Shown here: piece after piece, positions 7,332-12,839 of the stretch | How the letters are laid out: every line of letters begins with the position of its first letter | Numbering within the stretch: position 1 is the first letter of the stretch | From: Anoxynatronum sibiricum | GTDB taxonomy: Bacteria > Bacillota > Clostridia > Peptostreptococcales > Tindalliaceae | Direction of reading: 5' to 3' | DNA length: 12,839 nt | Assembly (NCBI RefSeq): GCF_039414295.1 | Contig: NZ_JBCITM010000034.1 | Coordinates: forward strand, 1 to 12,839 | Position numbers and translations under genes: made by a program | The notes under the pieces: model-generated | Databases searched by the model: none | What the model saw: only the letters and a program-made list of their open reading frames with translations | Told to the model about the DNA's origin: nothing

Positions 7332-8393
7332 TTAAAGGTTATGTTCTTTAAACATTTCCAACTTCTCCTGGAAAAAAGTACTATCAGGATATTCCATCAT
7401 TAGAGAATCTAAAGCTGCTTTATAATGGTCGACATTAATATGGTCTTCAATTTTAATTGAAGAATCCTCTATGTATCCAAAGGCATTCATTTTTTCCCAC
7501 ATTTTTATGACGCTGTTTTTAAATGGATCAGTATCATAAATCATATGCTCACTAAGCAAAAAACTCTTGGCTGTTTCTTCAGGCATATCTAAGTTTTCAA
7601 CAACCAACTCAACCACTCGGCTCATATCTTCATTCATGTCCTTTTCAGCTCTCAAATATGCACGAAACAGTTTTTCTGCCGCGTCTGGATTCTCATCCAC
7701 CCAGCTTGTGTTTGCAAGCATCCGGCAGCAAGAGTGATATGGCCACAACTCATCAGGCCACAAAACAATTTCCATGCCCATCTCAGCAATTTGAAGCTCA
7801 AAGCCTGTTGATACTGCACCAAAATCCACTTCTCCCTTACGTACTGCTTCCATCACATCTGGATTCCTTCTCATTTCAACAAATGTAACATCCTCATCCA
7901 GGTCAAAACCCGCATCATATAAAATCCCTTTAAGTACTACATCAGGGGTGCCGCCTCTCATAATAGCAATTTTTTTACCACGAAAATCTTCTACGCTGTT
8001 ATATTCTGTATCAGGCATTGCAAAAACAGGAGTTGCACCGATAATCATATAGCCCCCAAAGATAGTCCAATCTTGACCGTTTGCAATTTGTATCAAAGGA
8101 CCGCCCGTGCCATAGGTAGATAGAATGTCTACTTGTCCTGAACTCAAAGCTGCAAAAGCATCTGCGCCACTATTAATATACACCATCTCAACATCAATAC
8201 CTTCTTCTTCTAAATAACCATTATCCTCAGCAAGATATTGGAACACCTGGCCCGAGGTTGCCTGTGCTGCTACTCTAATCACAACATTTTCTGTGGTTGT
8301 TGTTTCAGGACTTGTTGTAGAACCCGTAGCGCAACCTGCTAGAAGCATCAAAGCTACGATAAAAAGAACGGCGAACTTCACATTACTCTTCAT
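7332..8393 (-). CDS. ABC transporter substrate-binding lipoprotein, NitT/TauT (NMT1/SsuA-like) family
   Basis: 353 aa. It begins MKSNVKFAVLFIVALMLLAG and then C21, a type II signal peptide with lipobox LAGC, so the mature protein is lipid-anchored on the outer face of the membrane. A Ser/Thr-rich linker (22-36) precedes the binding domain: VIRVAAQATSGQVFQYLAEDNG, INSGADAFAALSSGQVDI and YGTGGPLIQIANG are typical of the NitT/TauT group, which serves sulfonates, taurine, nitrate and thiamine precursors. Two earlier in-frame ATGs exist, but AGAGGT stands six bases before the ATG at 8391-8393, giving the best start and signal peptide. The ligand cannot be predicted from sequence; being first in a methyltransferase operon, it should bind the methyl donor. 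Confidence 0.92.
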   Translation of the reverse strand: MKSNVKFAVLFIVALMLLAGCATGSTTSPETTTTENVVIRVAAQATSGQVFQYLAEDNGYLEEEGIDVEMVYINSGADAFAALSSGQVDILSTYGTGGPLIQIANGQDWTIFGGYMIIGATPVFAMPDTEYNSVEDFRGKKIAIMRGGTPDVVLKGILYDAGFDLDEDVTFVEMRRNPDVMEAVRKGEVDFGAVSTGFELQIAEMGMEIVLWPDELWPYHSCCRMLANTSWVDENPDAAEKLFRAYLRAEKDMNEDMSRVVELVVENLDMPEETAKSFLLSEHMIYDTDPFKNSVIKMWEKMNAFGYIEDSSIKIEDHINVDHYKAALDSLMMEYPDSTFFQEKLEMFKEHNL

Positions 8394-8416
8394 TTTCATA
8401 CCTCTTTTCATTTTTC

Positions 8417-9202
8417 TTATACGGCTGATTTTGTTTGAACTTCATTATGTATGATTTTAATAAGGTCATTACGCAAATCCATTGTTTGGGGATCATCATA
8501 CATTGTTTTTCTGTTCAGCTTTTTTTTATCTTTAAATGAATGTTTGTAAATGATTTTGCTAGGTGCTTGACCCAACACAAAAATATCTGTTGCCAAAAAT
8601 AGTGCCTCATCCACATCGTGAGTTACAAAGAAAATTGTTTTACGATTTTCAGTCTCTTGCTGCCACAAGTTCAAAACCAAATCCTGAAGCTTAGCTCTAG
8701 TTAAAGCGTCCAACGCTCCAAAGGGCTCATCCATCAAAAGAATGGGAGGGTCAATACTAAAGGCTCTGGCTATTGCACAACGTTGTTTCATACCTCCAGA
8801 AAGCTCCTTAGGCAGCTTATTAAACACAGAGTCAGGCAACTGAACATCCCTTAGCCTCTTAAGCGCTTCAGTTTTGCGTTCATTCCAGCTCATATTTCTA
8901 TTTTTTTGCTTGAGTGCTATCATAATATTTTCTCCAGCACTCATCCAAGGAAAAAGTCCATAGTCTTGGAATACCACACCTCTCTGCAGACCTGCTTCAA
9001 TAATCATTTCATGGTTCACAAGGATTTCGCCTGAATTTGGTGTTTCTAGACCTGCAAGCAAACGTAGGAAGGTGCTTTTTCCGCAACCAGATTGACCAAG
9101 CAGACAGATAAAGGACCCGGCTTTAACGTTCATATTAATGTCGTTAAGTATCAAGTCTTTGGCATAATGAAATTTCAAATGATTTACTGATACATCCAAC
9201 AT
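8417..9202 (-). CDS. ABC transporter ATP-binding protein, NitT/TauT (SsuB/TauB) type
   Basis: 261 aa with every ABC motif in order: Walker A GQSGCGKS (36-43), Q-loop VFQDYGLFPW (77-86), signature LSGGMKQR (134-141), Walker B ILLMDEP (154-160), D-loop GALD and switch His195 (VTHDVDEA). It powers import together with the permease and lipoprotein downstream. The frame is open for 25 more codons upstream (to 9277), but GGAGGA five bases before the ATG at 9200-9202, and the family's normal N-terminus (LDVSVNHLKFHY), fix the start there. It is the first gene of the operon, 23 bases ahead of the lipoprotein gene. Confidence 0.95.
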   Translation of the reverse strand: MLDVSVNHLKFHYAKDLILNDINMNVKAGSFICLLGQSGCGKSTFLRLLAGLETPNSGEILVNHEMIIEAGLQRGVVFQDYGLFPWMSAGENIMIALKQKNRNMSWNERKTEALKRLRDVQLPDSVFNKLPKELSGGMKQRCAIARAFSIDPPILLMDEPFGALDALTRAKLQDLVLNLWQQETENRKTIFFVTHDVDEALFLATDIFVLGQAPSKIIYKHSFKDKKKLNRKTMYDDPQTMDLRNDLIKIIHNEVQTKSAV

Positions 9203-9324
9203 AAGCTTCCTCCGTTTTCTGGTGTTGCTTGCGCCTTGATAATTTGCGCATAAAAGAATCCACACAAATCCACTCATTAATTACATATAAATACAGCGAT
9301 GTTTGTATTATCACAACAAATCTG

Positions 9325-9353
9325 AGTATATACCAGTATCGCGGGAGTGTCTA
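9325..9353 (-). promoter_or_regulatory. Candidate sigma-A promoter of the transporter-methyltransferase operon
   Basis: On the minus strand TAGACA (-35, 9348-9353) is followed by a 17-base spacer and TATACT (-10, 9325-9330); each box matches consensus at five of six bases. Transcription would begin near 9317, giving a leader of about 115 bases before the ATPase start. Confidence 0.6.
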
Positions 9354-9430
9354 ATCGCTATTTCAAATACTATGTGTTGGTTTGATAGATTATTTCAATG
9401 ATAAATATTAGCATCCTTTGATTCGATACC

Positions 9431-9480
9431 CGCACATTTATGCTTACAAATCATAAGCTATTCTAAGCAAAAATGTGGCG
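9431..9480. repeat. Imperfect 16/17-bp inverted repeat upstream of the operon promoter
   Basis: CGCACATTTATGCTTA (9431-9446) and TAAGCAAAAATGTGGCG (9464-9480) pair over 15 positions with one bulged base and one mismatch, around a 17-base loop. It lies about 80 bases upstream of the -35 box, so it is not in the operon transcript. It could be an operator or activator site, a terminator of lost upstream DNA, or the end of a mobile element. Confidence 0.6.
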
Positions 9481-9510
9481 TACTAAGTTGGATTTCTTCT
9501 ATCGCAAAGC

Positions 9511-9546
9511 ATGTGCACATCACGGTTGAGACGGAAATCATATGAT
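9511..9546. promoter_or_regulatory. Pair of perfect 10-bp palindromes
   Basis: ATGTGCACAT (9511-9520) and ATCATATGAT (9537-9546) are exact palindromes 16 bases apart. They may be protein-binding sites for the operon or for the neighbouring remnant; no direct support beyond symmetry. Confidence 0.3.
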
Positions 9547-9715
9547 ATGATTGAGTAGAGCGTATAACTGTTCCATGACTTCAAAAAAATAAACTAAGTT
9601 TCTAATTTCTGTAACAATATTTATAGTTAATCCGTCTACCTATTGAGGATACAGCATGAGGAAGACTTAAAATGGCGAAAATACGGATGTCAAAAGATTG
9701 AAAACGACATGCTAG

Positions 9716-10040
9716 TCACAGAGCTGGAAATGCAGTTAGTTGTCCCTCAGTCTTTTCTGAAAGAATTAGAAAGGTGGGACACATCCAAGTAAAATATTGT
9801 GTTGTCAGGAATCTCTCCCAGAACTTTGTGGTGAACCATCGGCAGTATCGGCTGAACTTCAGAAAGACTGACCGGGCATGGTGCACCAGCCTGACATCCA
9901 GGTAGATCATGTTCTTGATCACCGTTTTGATCCGTCGGCGCTGGTTCTTTCGGCTGATGGGAGCATCATCCTTTTTCAGGGTCTCCAGGCCAATGAGTCT
10001 GAGCAGGTTGTATGTAAAAGCTCCTAATGTGAGACTGGAC
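9716..10040 (-). pseudogene. IS1380-family transposase, C-terminal remnant
   Basis: The minus strand encodes LTLGAFTYNLLRLIGLETLK, then DDAPISRKNQRRRIKTVIKN and LVHHARSVFLKFSRYCRWF. This matches the end of IS1380-type DDE transposases: the helix A-x-N-L-L-R-L-I-G, a D-D-A-P loop, an R-R-R-x-K-T-V-I helix and H-A-R. The similarity stops near 10040, where the start region of the membrane-protein gene begins on the other strand, so most of the transposase, including the catalytic core, is missing. The open frame runs on to 10117 by chance overlap. The IS end to the left of 9716 could not be placed. Confidence 0.7.
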
Positions 10041-10058
10041 AATTGGAGGACGACACTC

Positions 10059-10562
10059 ATGCACATCAAAAACAAAATTCTTACGGCAGCCATTCTATTC
10101 GTATTTTCCTGGTTCACACCACTGTTTACAATTCTATCTCAACTCATGGTAGGCCTTGCGAGGAGTGCGGCTGCCCCAGTAAGCAGCTCTTGGCTCTTCT
10201 CCAATCTCATGGATCTATTCGTCTTACTCATTGCACACATCATTTTTATGTGGGTGATGCTGAAGAAATTCAGCAAGAACAACATCCTTCATGGCATCAT
10301 GATCTTTGCGCTGCTCAACGTGTTAGCAGGTATTTTTATCTTTCGAAACCCGGTATCTACATCGGGTTTGTTCTACCAGACGGCTAATTTCTTATCCAAT
10401 GTGGTGCTATCAAATGTTGTGTTTGTACCGGAACGAGACAAGCCATACATGATGCTGTTACCGTTTATAACACTGGCAATCCATGTACTGCTTGTGCAAG
10501 GAGTACCATACTTGAAAAAAAGTGAAAGAAAAGCACCCAAACCTACGGCAGAAAACGCTTAG
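10059..10562 (+). CDS. Small multi-spanning membrane protein of unknown function
   Basis: 167 aa with about four or five hydrophobic helices (near 6-28, 46-68, 76-96, 105-123 and 130-150) and a Lys-rich C-terminal tail (KKSERKAPKPTAENA). I do not recognise a family. The ATG at 10059-10061 has GGAGGA eight bases upstream, so the larger open frame from 9909, which runs antisense through the IS1380 remnant, is not the real start. The gene lies between an IS1380 remnant and a Tn3 transposase remnant, so it may be cargo of one of them. Its ribosome binding site is at or next to the break point with the IS remnant, so its original promoter may have been lost or replaced. Confidence 0.65.
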   Translation: MHIKNKILTAAILFVFSWFTPLFTILSQLMVGLARSAAAPVSSSWLFSNLMDLFVLLIAHIIFMWVMLKKFSKNNILHGIMIFALLNVLAGIFIFRNPVSTSGLFYQTANFLSNVVLSNVVFVPERDKPYMMLLPFITLAIHVLLVQGVPYLKKSERKAPKPTAENA

Positions 10563-10580
10563 TCGTCGTTAAGTGTATAA

Positions 10581-10865
10581 AAGAGCTTGGCTCCAGACGT
10601 CGAGCGGCCAGCAAGAGATGCAAGATCGCAAGATCAGCTGATGAGAGCAAGCGCTCTGAACATACTGATAAATGCCATTAGCATCTGGAATACTGTGTAT
10701 CTTCAAGAAGCAGTGAGTCATCTGAATAACAATGGAGGGTTTGATGAAGAGCTTCTCAAGAAGATTTCTCCGCTTAGGTGGTAACATATCAACCTTCTAG
10801 GGGAGTATCATTTCAAAGCTGGAGATATACCTAAAGGAAGTTCATTAAGACAGTTGAATATATAG
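10581..10865 (+). pseudogene. Tn3-family transposase (TnpA), C-terminal remnant with internal stop
   Basis: The plus strand reads DQLMRASALNILINAISIWN, TVYLQEAVSHLNNNGGFDEE and LLKKISPLRW, then TAA (10782-10784), then in the same frame HINLLGEYHFKAGDIPKGSL and RQLNI before TAG (10863-10865). This is the well-conserved end of Tn3 transposases, where a Glu codon usually stands at the stop position; a GAA-to-TAA change explains it. The catalytic part is missing. A matching terminal inverted repeat lies downstream at 10988-11025, so this is the right end of a decayed transposon. Confidence 0.85.
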
Positions 10866-10869
10866 CACT

Positions 10870-10911
10870 GAAATAGGAGATAGTCAATATGTGCTGACTA
10901 TTTCTTATTTC
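10870..10911. repeat. 17-bp hairpin after the Tn3 transposase end
   Basis: GAAATAGGAGATAGTCA (10870-10886) pairs along its full length with TGACTATTTCTTATTTC (10895-10911), using two G-T pairs, around an 8-base loop. It starts five bases after the transposase stop. No T-run follows, so it is not a textbook terminator; it may be a transcript 3'-end structure or a small palindromic insertion. Confidence 0.7.
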
Positions 10912-10987
10912 CAGGCCTTTAATAGGGGTCATAAATGTAAATTGCGTCTTCGAGTGGGAAATTTAGATAATCGCTTCCAGAAACTGT

Positions 10988-11025
10988 CTTAGCGTGGGTT
11001 TTGTCGGTAATGTGCACGGTACTCC
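10988..11025. mobile_element. Right terminal inverted repeat of a Tn3-family transposon
   Basis: The inner end CTTAGCGTGGGTTTT matches the inner end of Tn3-type 38-bp repeats (CTTAACGTGAGTTTT in Tn3). Read inward from the outer end it starts GGAGTACCG and finishes CACGCTAAG, close to the GGGGTACCG...CACGCTAAG form of Gram-positive Tn3 elements, with one change in the outer GGGG. It lies in the right orientation relative to the TnpA remnant. The partner repeat is not in the window. Confidence 0.75.
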
Positions 11026-11061
11026 GAATTTGCGTATGTCCCATGTACAAATTGAATAATA

Positions 11062-11090
11062 TATACAATATGTACAATGTGTGCTAAAAT
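11062..11090 (+). promoter_or_regulatory. Candidate promoter of the toxin-antitoxin pair
   Basis: TATACA (-35, 11062-11067), a 17-base spacer and TAAAAT (-10, 11085-11090) preceded by the extended TG at 11082-11083. ATGTACAA occurs at 11043-11050 and 11070-11077, flanking the -35 box, and could be the autorepression site usual for such pairs. Confidence 0.5.
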
Positions 11091-11111
11091 GGTGTAAAGG
11101 AGGGAATAGCC

Positions 11112-11549
11112 ATGATCGTATCCAGAAATTTAAGCACTGCCCGTCAAAGTTTCTCAGAAGTTTATACCGAAACATACGCCCAGTATCGTCCTTCTGTCAT
11201 CAAAAGAAACAAAGGCGAAGAAATCCTTCTGCTTCGTTCCGACCTGCAGAAGATGCTCTTACAACAATACACAATCACAACAAATGTCATCAAGGAAGAT
11301 GATGGTTCCGTTACGATTACGACCGAACCATTGGATCTATACGCCAACGCAGATAACGAAAACGTTGCTATGAATGAACTCATCCAGGAAATGAAAGATT
11401 ATGCAAATGATTACCTGGACAGAGCATATTATTTTCTGCAGTCACCAAACAGAAGAGATCACTTTCCATATGTTCTCAGGATATCTCTTTGCCAGTCAGA
11501 TCAGGAAATTCATCAAATGTTGGAGGTAAAACATGCCTCCAAGGTTTAA
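11112..11549 (+). CDS. Phd/YefM-like antitoxin, C-terminally extended
   Basis: 145 aa. The first 60 residues look like a Phd/YefM antitoxin: MIVSRNLSTARQSFSEVYTE, then P-S-V-I-K-R-N-K-G-E-E-I-L-L-L-R-S-D-L, where the basic strand and hydrophobic L-L-L are the DNA-binding fold. The remaining 85 residues, rich in acidic and amide side chains, would wrap the toxin; this tail is longer than in typical 80-90 aa Phd proteins. Start ATG follows GGAGGG at seven bases. The end overlaps the next gene by 17 bases. It lies just outside the Tn3 end, with its own promoter. Antitoxin role is inferred from fold and gene pairing. Confidence 0.65.
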   Translation: MIVSRNLSTARQSFSEVYTETYAQYRPSVIKRNKGEEILLLRSDLQKMLLQQYTITTNVIKEDDGSVTITTEPLDLYANADNENVAMNELIQEMKDYANDYLDRAYYFLQSPNRRDHFPYVLRISLCQSDQEIHQMLEVKHASKV

Positions 11550-11760
11550 AGACTTGAAAAAATACTGCGATAAAGATGACTGGGTTCTTGCACGCGATAC
11601 AGATCACTTCCATTATGAAAAAACGCTGTTCGACGGGACAATCTTAAAAACAAAAATCAGCCATGCAACCCAAAAAGAAATCCCGAAACACTTATGGAAG
11701 CATATCTTATCGAAACAGCTGCAGATCACCGAAGAAGAGTTCTGGAAAAAAATCAAATAA
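11533..11760 (+). CDS. Small HicA-like protein, probable toxin partner
   Basis: 75 aa. The layout resembles HicA mRNA interferases: a Trp-containing strand (DDWVLARDTDH), a short K-T-L-F-D-G turn, a T-K-I-S-H strand and a K-E-I-P-K-H-L-W-K-H-I-L helix, like the HicA G-W-x-x-x-R...H and KEIPxGTLRxIL pattern. H24 of TDHFHYEK would be the catalytic His candidate. The start ATG lies inside the antitoxin gene with GGAGGT five bases upstream, so translation is coupled. A HicA-type toxin normally pairs with HicB, not with a Phd-type protein, so the match is unusual. It could instead be an unrelated small RNA-binding protein. Confidence 0.55.
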   Translation: MPPRFKDLKKYCDKDDWVLARDTDHFHYEKTLFDGTILKTKISHATQKEIPKHLWKHILSKQLQITEEEFWKKIK

Positions 11761-11815
11761 AGCCTTATCCTTAATCTTCTTGTCACAAAGCATGCACAAA
11801 AGGGGGTTATCGTGC

Positions 11816-11852
11816 AAAAACCCCACTACCTATACGCTTGATGGGGTCTTTT
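11816..11852 (+). terminator. Hairpin terminator after the toxin-antitoxin pair
   Basis: ACCCCA (11820-11825) and TGGGGT (11842-11847) form a stem, preceded by A5 and followed by CTTTT. An alternative stem pairs GGGGTT (11803-11808) with AACCCC (11819-11824), so the same C-run can join either hairpin. Confidence 0.5.
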
Positions 11853-11885
11853 GAAGTGGGATGGATCTGGCGGCCAACCTGTTAA

Positions 11886-12104
11886 GAGTGGGTCGCCATG
11901 GCAGCAGCAGCGGCAGCCAAAGAGGAGTCGTCAGCTGCTGCCGAGTCAAGTGATGGGCAGAGCTATATCGGCAATAAGAACTCAGATATTTTCCATACGT
12001 CGGACTGCAGCTCCCTGCCGGCAGAACACAACCGAATTTATTTTGACACCCGAGATGAAGCCATTGAAACAGGACAGAGGCCGTGCCAGCGGTGCAAACC
12101 GTAA
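11886..12104 (+). pseudogene. Ada-type zinc-binding C-terminal domain, detached 3' fragment
   Basis: From the ATG at 11898 it encodes 68 aa: an Ala-rich linker (MAAAAAAKEESSAAAESS), then SYIGNKNSDIFHTSDCSSLP, then NRIYFDTRDEAIETGQRPCQ and RCKP. The H-x-x-x-C and C-x-x-C are the zinc ligands of the small Ada-like domain. In Clostridia such domains sit at the C-terminus of secreted nucleases and ComEC-like metallo-beta-lactamase proteins. In-frame TAA at 11883 and a poor ribosome binding site argue that this is only the end of a longer lost gene. The DUF3006 stump follows 22 bases later, the usual neighbour of ComEC-like genes. Confidence 0.6.
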
Positions 12105-12126
12105 CTAAGCAAAGGACGTGATACTG

Positions 12127-12207
12127 ATGAAGGTGATCCTTGATCGATTTGAAGGCAATTATGCGGTGGTTGAACTGGAAGAAGGGGTGTTGATCAACAT
12201 GCCCTAA
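12127..12207 (+). pseudogene. DUF3006 protein, truncated after 26 residues
   Basis: MKVILDRFEGNYAVVELEEG then VLINMP and TAA. This is the first strand pair of DUF3006 proteins, which are usually about 70-80 aa; the later part is missing. The break is at about 12200-12207, where unrelated DNA on the opposite strand (leader-peptide remnant) begins. AAAGGA lies ten bases upstream. Confidence 0.65.
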
Positions 12208-12349
12208 TTAGTCTTTTCCAGTCTCTGGAAGAGATAAAGCCTCCGGCCACCTCTTCCAACTCGTCGTCCGTCAGATCACCTTCTCCTTTAATGGAGTACG
12301 CGTTCAGTATGTCGCGAAACTGTGTATATTCGCCATGGAGAAGAAGAGG
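12194..12349 (-). pseudogene. Double-glycine leader peptide remnant (RiPP/bacteriocin precursor-like)
   Basis: The minus strand reads EYTQFRDILNAYS, then IKGEGDLTDDELEEVAGG, then FISSRDWKRLIRAC and TGA. L-T-D-D-E-L-E-E-V-A-G-G is a classic leader end, cut after Gly-Gly by C39 peptidase transporters, as in type II lanthipeptide, Nif11-type and class II bacteriocin precursors. No start codon with a ribosome binding site is seen: the frame closes at TGA 12350-12352, so the N-terminus is lost or frameshifted. The last residues run into the DUF3006 fragment, so the core peptide is probably truncated as well. No modification or export genes are in the window. Confidence 0.45.
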
Positions 12350-12351
12350 TC

Positions 12352-12615
12352 ATGATAATAACCTTGGGAAGTAACGGTTTTTCATTTTATGATCATGAAA
12401 ACAATAGAGTCGTTAATATGGAGAAGCTTTCAGAGATACCGACTTATAGTGGCGTATTTCAGAAATAGTCTGTGCTTATTTTCTGGAACAGTCATGATTT
12501 CTTTGGGGCTATATAGGTTTCAAAGGACTTCAGACCTTGGGGGAGGCGCAAAAAAGATGCAAGAGCTACCAATATAAACTCTCTACGATTGGACTGCCCG
12601 TGATGATGAAGGCGG
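12352..12615 (+). other. Short unrecognised open frames before the nitroreductase end
   Basis: The plus strand has a 38-aa frame (12352-12468) opening MIITLGSNGFSFYDHENN, and a later open stretch ending in TAA at about 12653 that contains FKGLQTLGEAQKRCKSYQ. Neither has a convincing ribosome binding site or a family I know. Together they may be the frameshifted remains of one gene. A TTTTCAT/ATGAAAA hairpin lies near 12377-12399. Confidence 0.25.
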
Positions 12616-12839
12616 CTAAACGCCGGTATGAGCATTGCCATAACGTTCATACATAATGGTCTCCTCAGGGGCTTTTCTTTCAGTGTCATGACGATCAGCA
12701 CTCAAAAAACCTTCGGAAGGATAACCCAAGATAATCAATGCCGTTGGTTCAATAAACTCCGGTATGTCAAACTCTTTTCTTAAAATTTCTGGATCAAACA
12801 AACCCACCATGACGCTTCCAATTTCCAGTTCCCTTGCAG
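12616..12839 (-). CDS. Nitroreductase family protein, C-terminal part, cut by window edge
   Basis: The minus strand from the right edge reads ARELEIGSVMVGLFDPEILR, KEFDIPEFIEPTALIILGYP and SEGFLSADRHDTERKAPEET, then IMYERYGNAHTGV and TAG. This is the usual end of FMN-dependent nitroreductases: G-x-x-x-V-G-L-F-D-P, then I-P-x-x-I-E-P-T-A-L-x-x-L-G-Y-P, then the P-x-E-E-T-x-x-Y-E-R-Y tail. These enzymes use NAD(P)H to reduce quinones, nitro or dehalogenation substrates. The gene continues beyond 12839; the ATG seen at about 12808-12810 is internal. Reading is intact to the stop. Confidence 0.88.
   Translation of the reverse strand, partial: ARELEIGSVMVGLFDPEILRKEFDIPEFIEPTALIILGYPSEGFLSADRHDTERKAPEETIMYERYGNAHTGV

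Larger units (their letters stand above)
9203..9715. other. Upstream regulatory region of the methyltransferase operon
   Basis: About 500 bases with no gene I can support. It contains the candidate promoter (9325-9353), a long imperfect inverted repeat (9431-9480) and two 10-bp palindromes (9511-9520, 9537-9546). The left part would be the roughly 115-base 5' leader of the operon; no cobalamin riboswitch features were found in it. No regulator gene lies next to it. Confidence 0.6.

Noticed and set aside
9203..9320. Cobalamin riboswitch in the operon leader
   Set aside because: The leader is only about 115 bases and shows no B12-box-like GCCACTG or the expected multi-stem layout.
9203..9700. 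Sigma-54 promoter (TGGCAC-N5-TTGC) for the methyltransferase operon
   Set aside because: No such pair was seen on the minus strand; the sigma-A-like boxes fit better and no sigma-54 activator gene is present.
9909..10058. Upstream extension of the membrane-protein frame
   Set aside because: It runs antisense to the IS1380 remnant and has no ribosome binding site; GGAGGA before 10059 fixes the start.
10569..10787. Minus-strand open frame over the Tn3 remnant
   Set aside because: It is a shadow of the clear plus-strand TnpA similarity.
1..12839. CRISPR array, tRNA or rRNA genes
   Set aside because: No regularly spaced repeat series beyond the two-unit 19-bp repeat, and no tRNA- or rRNA-like sequence was recognised.

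Overview
The window looks like chromosome from a strictly anaerobic, acetogen- or Desulfitobacterium-like member of the Clostridia. The evidence is the gene content (UroD-type corrinoid methyltransferases, a corrinoid shuttle protein and its reductive activator), the strong AGGAGG-type ribosome binding sites, the GTG and TTG starts and the A+T-rich coding style. I cannot name a species.

Layout. (1) 1-768: left edge with the start of a REP-associated tyrosine transposase (minus strand), its probable REP-like hairpin, then non-coding DNA with short repeats. (2) 769-9202: one long minus-strand operon, read right to left: ABC ATPase, substrate-binding lipoprotein, ABC permease, UroD-like methyltransferase 1, corrinoid protein, short UroD-like protein 2, UroD-like methyltransferase 3, and a RACE-type Fe-S/ASKHA activator. 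A good sigma-A-like promoter lies at 9325-9353. (3) 9203-11030: intergenic DNA with palindromes, then scrap from mobile elements: the 3' end of an IS1380-like transposase, a small membrane-protein gene, and the 3' end of a Tn3-family transposase with its terminal inverted repeat. (4) 11062-11852: a toxin-antitoxin-like gene pair with its own promoter and terminator. (5) 11886-12615: fragments of other genes, namely an Ada-type zinc-binding C-terminus, a DUF3006 stump and a double-glycine leader-peptide remnant. (6) 12616-12839: the C-terminal part of a nitroreductase running off the right edge.

How the operon probably works. The NitT/TauT-type importer brings in a small methylated compound. 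One of the UroD-like methyltransferases moves its methyl group to the cob(I)amide of the corrinoid protein. A second methyltransferase passes it to an acceptor, probably tetrahydrofolate or a thiol. The RACE protein re-reduces cob(II)amide formed by accidental oxidation. The methyl donor cannot be read from the sequence. No tetrahydrofolate-binding (pterin-type) methyltransferase gene is present, which sets this locus apart from the vanillate-type O-demethylase operons. It is the most interesting part of the window.

Several start codons were reassigned from ribosome-binding-site spacing, as explained in the entries.
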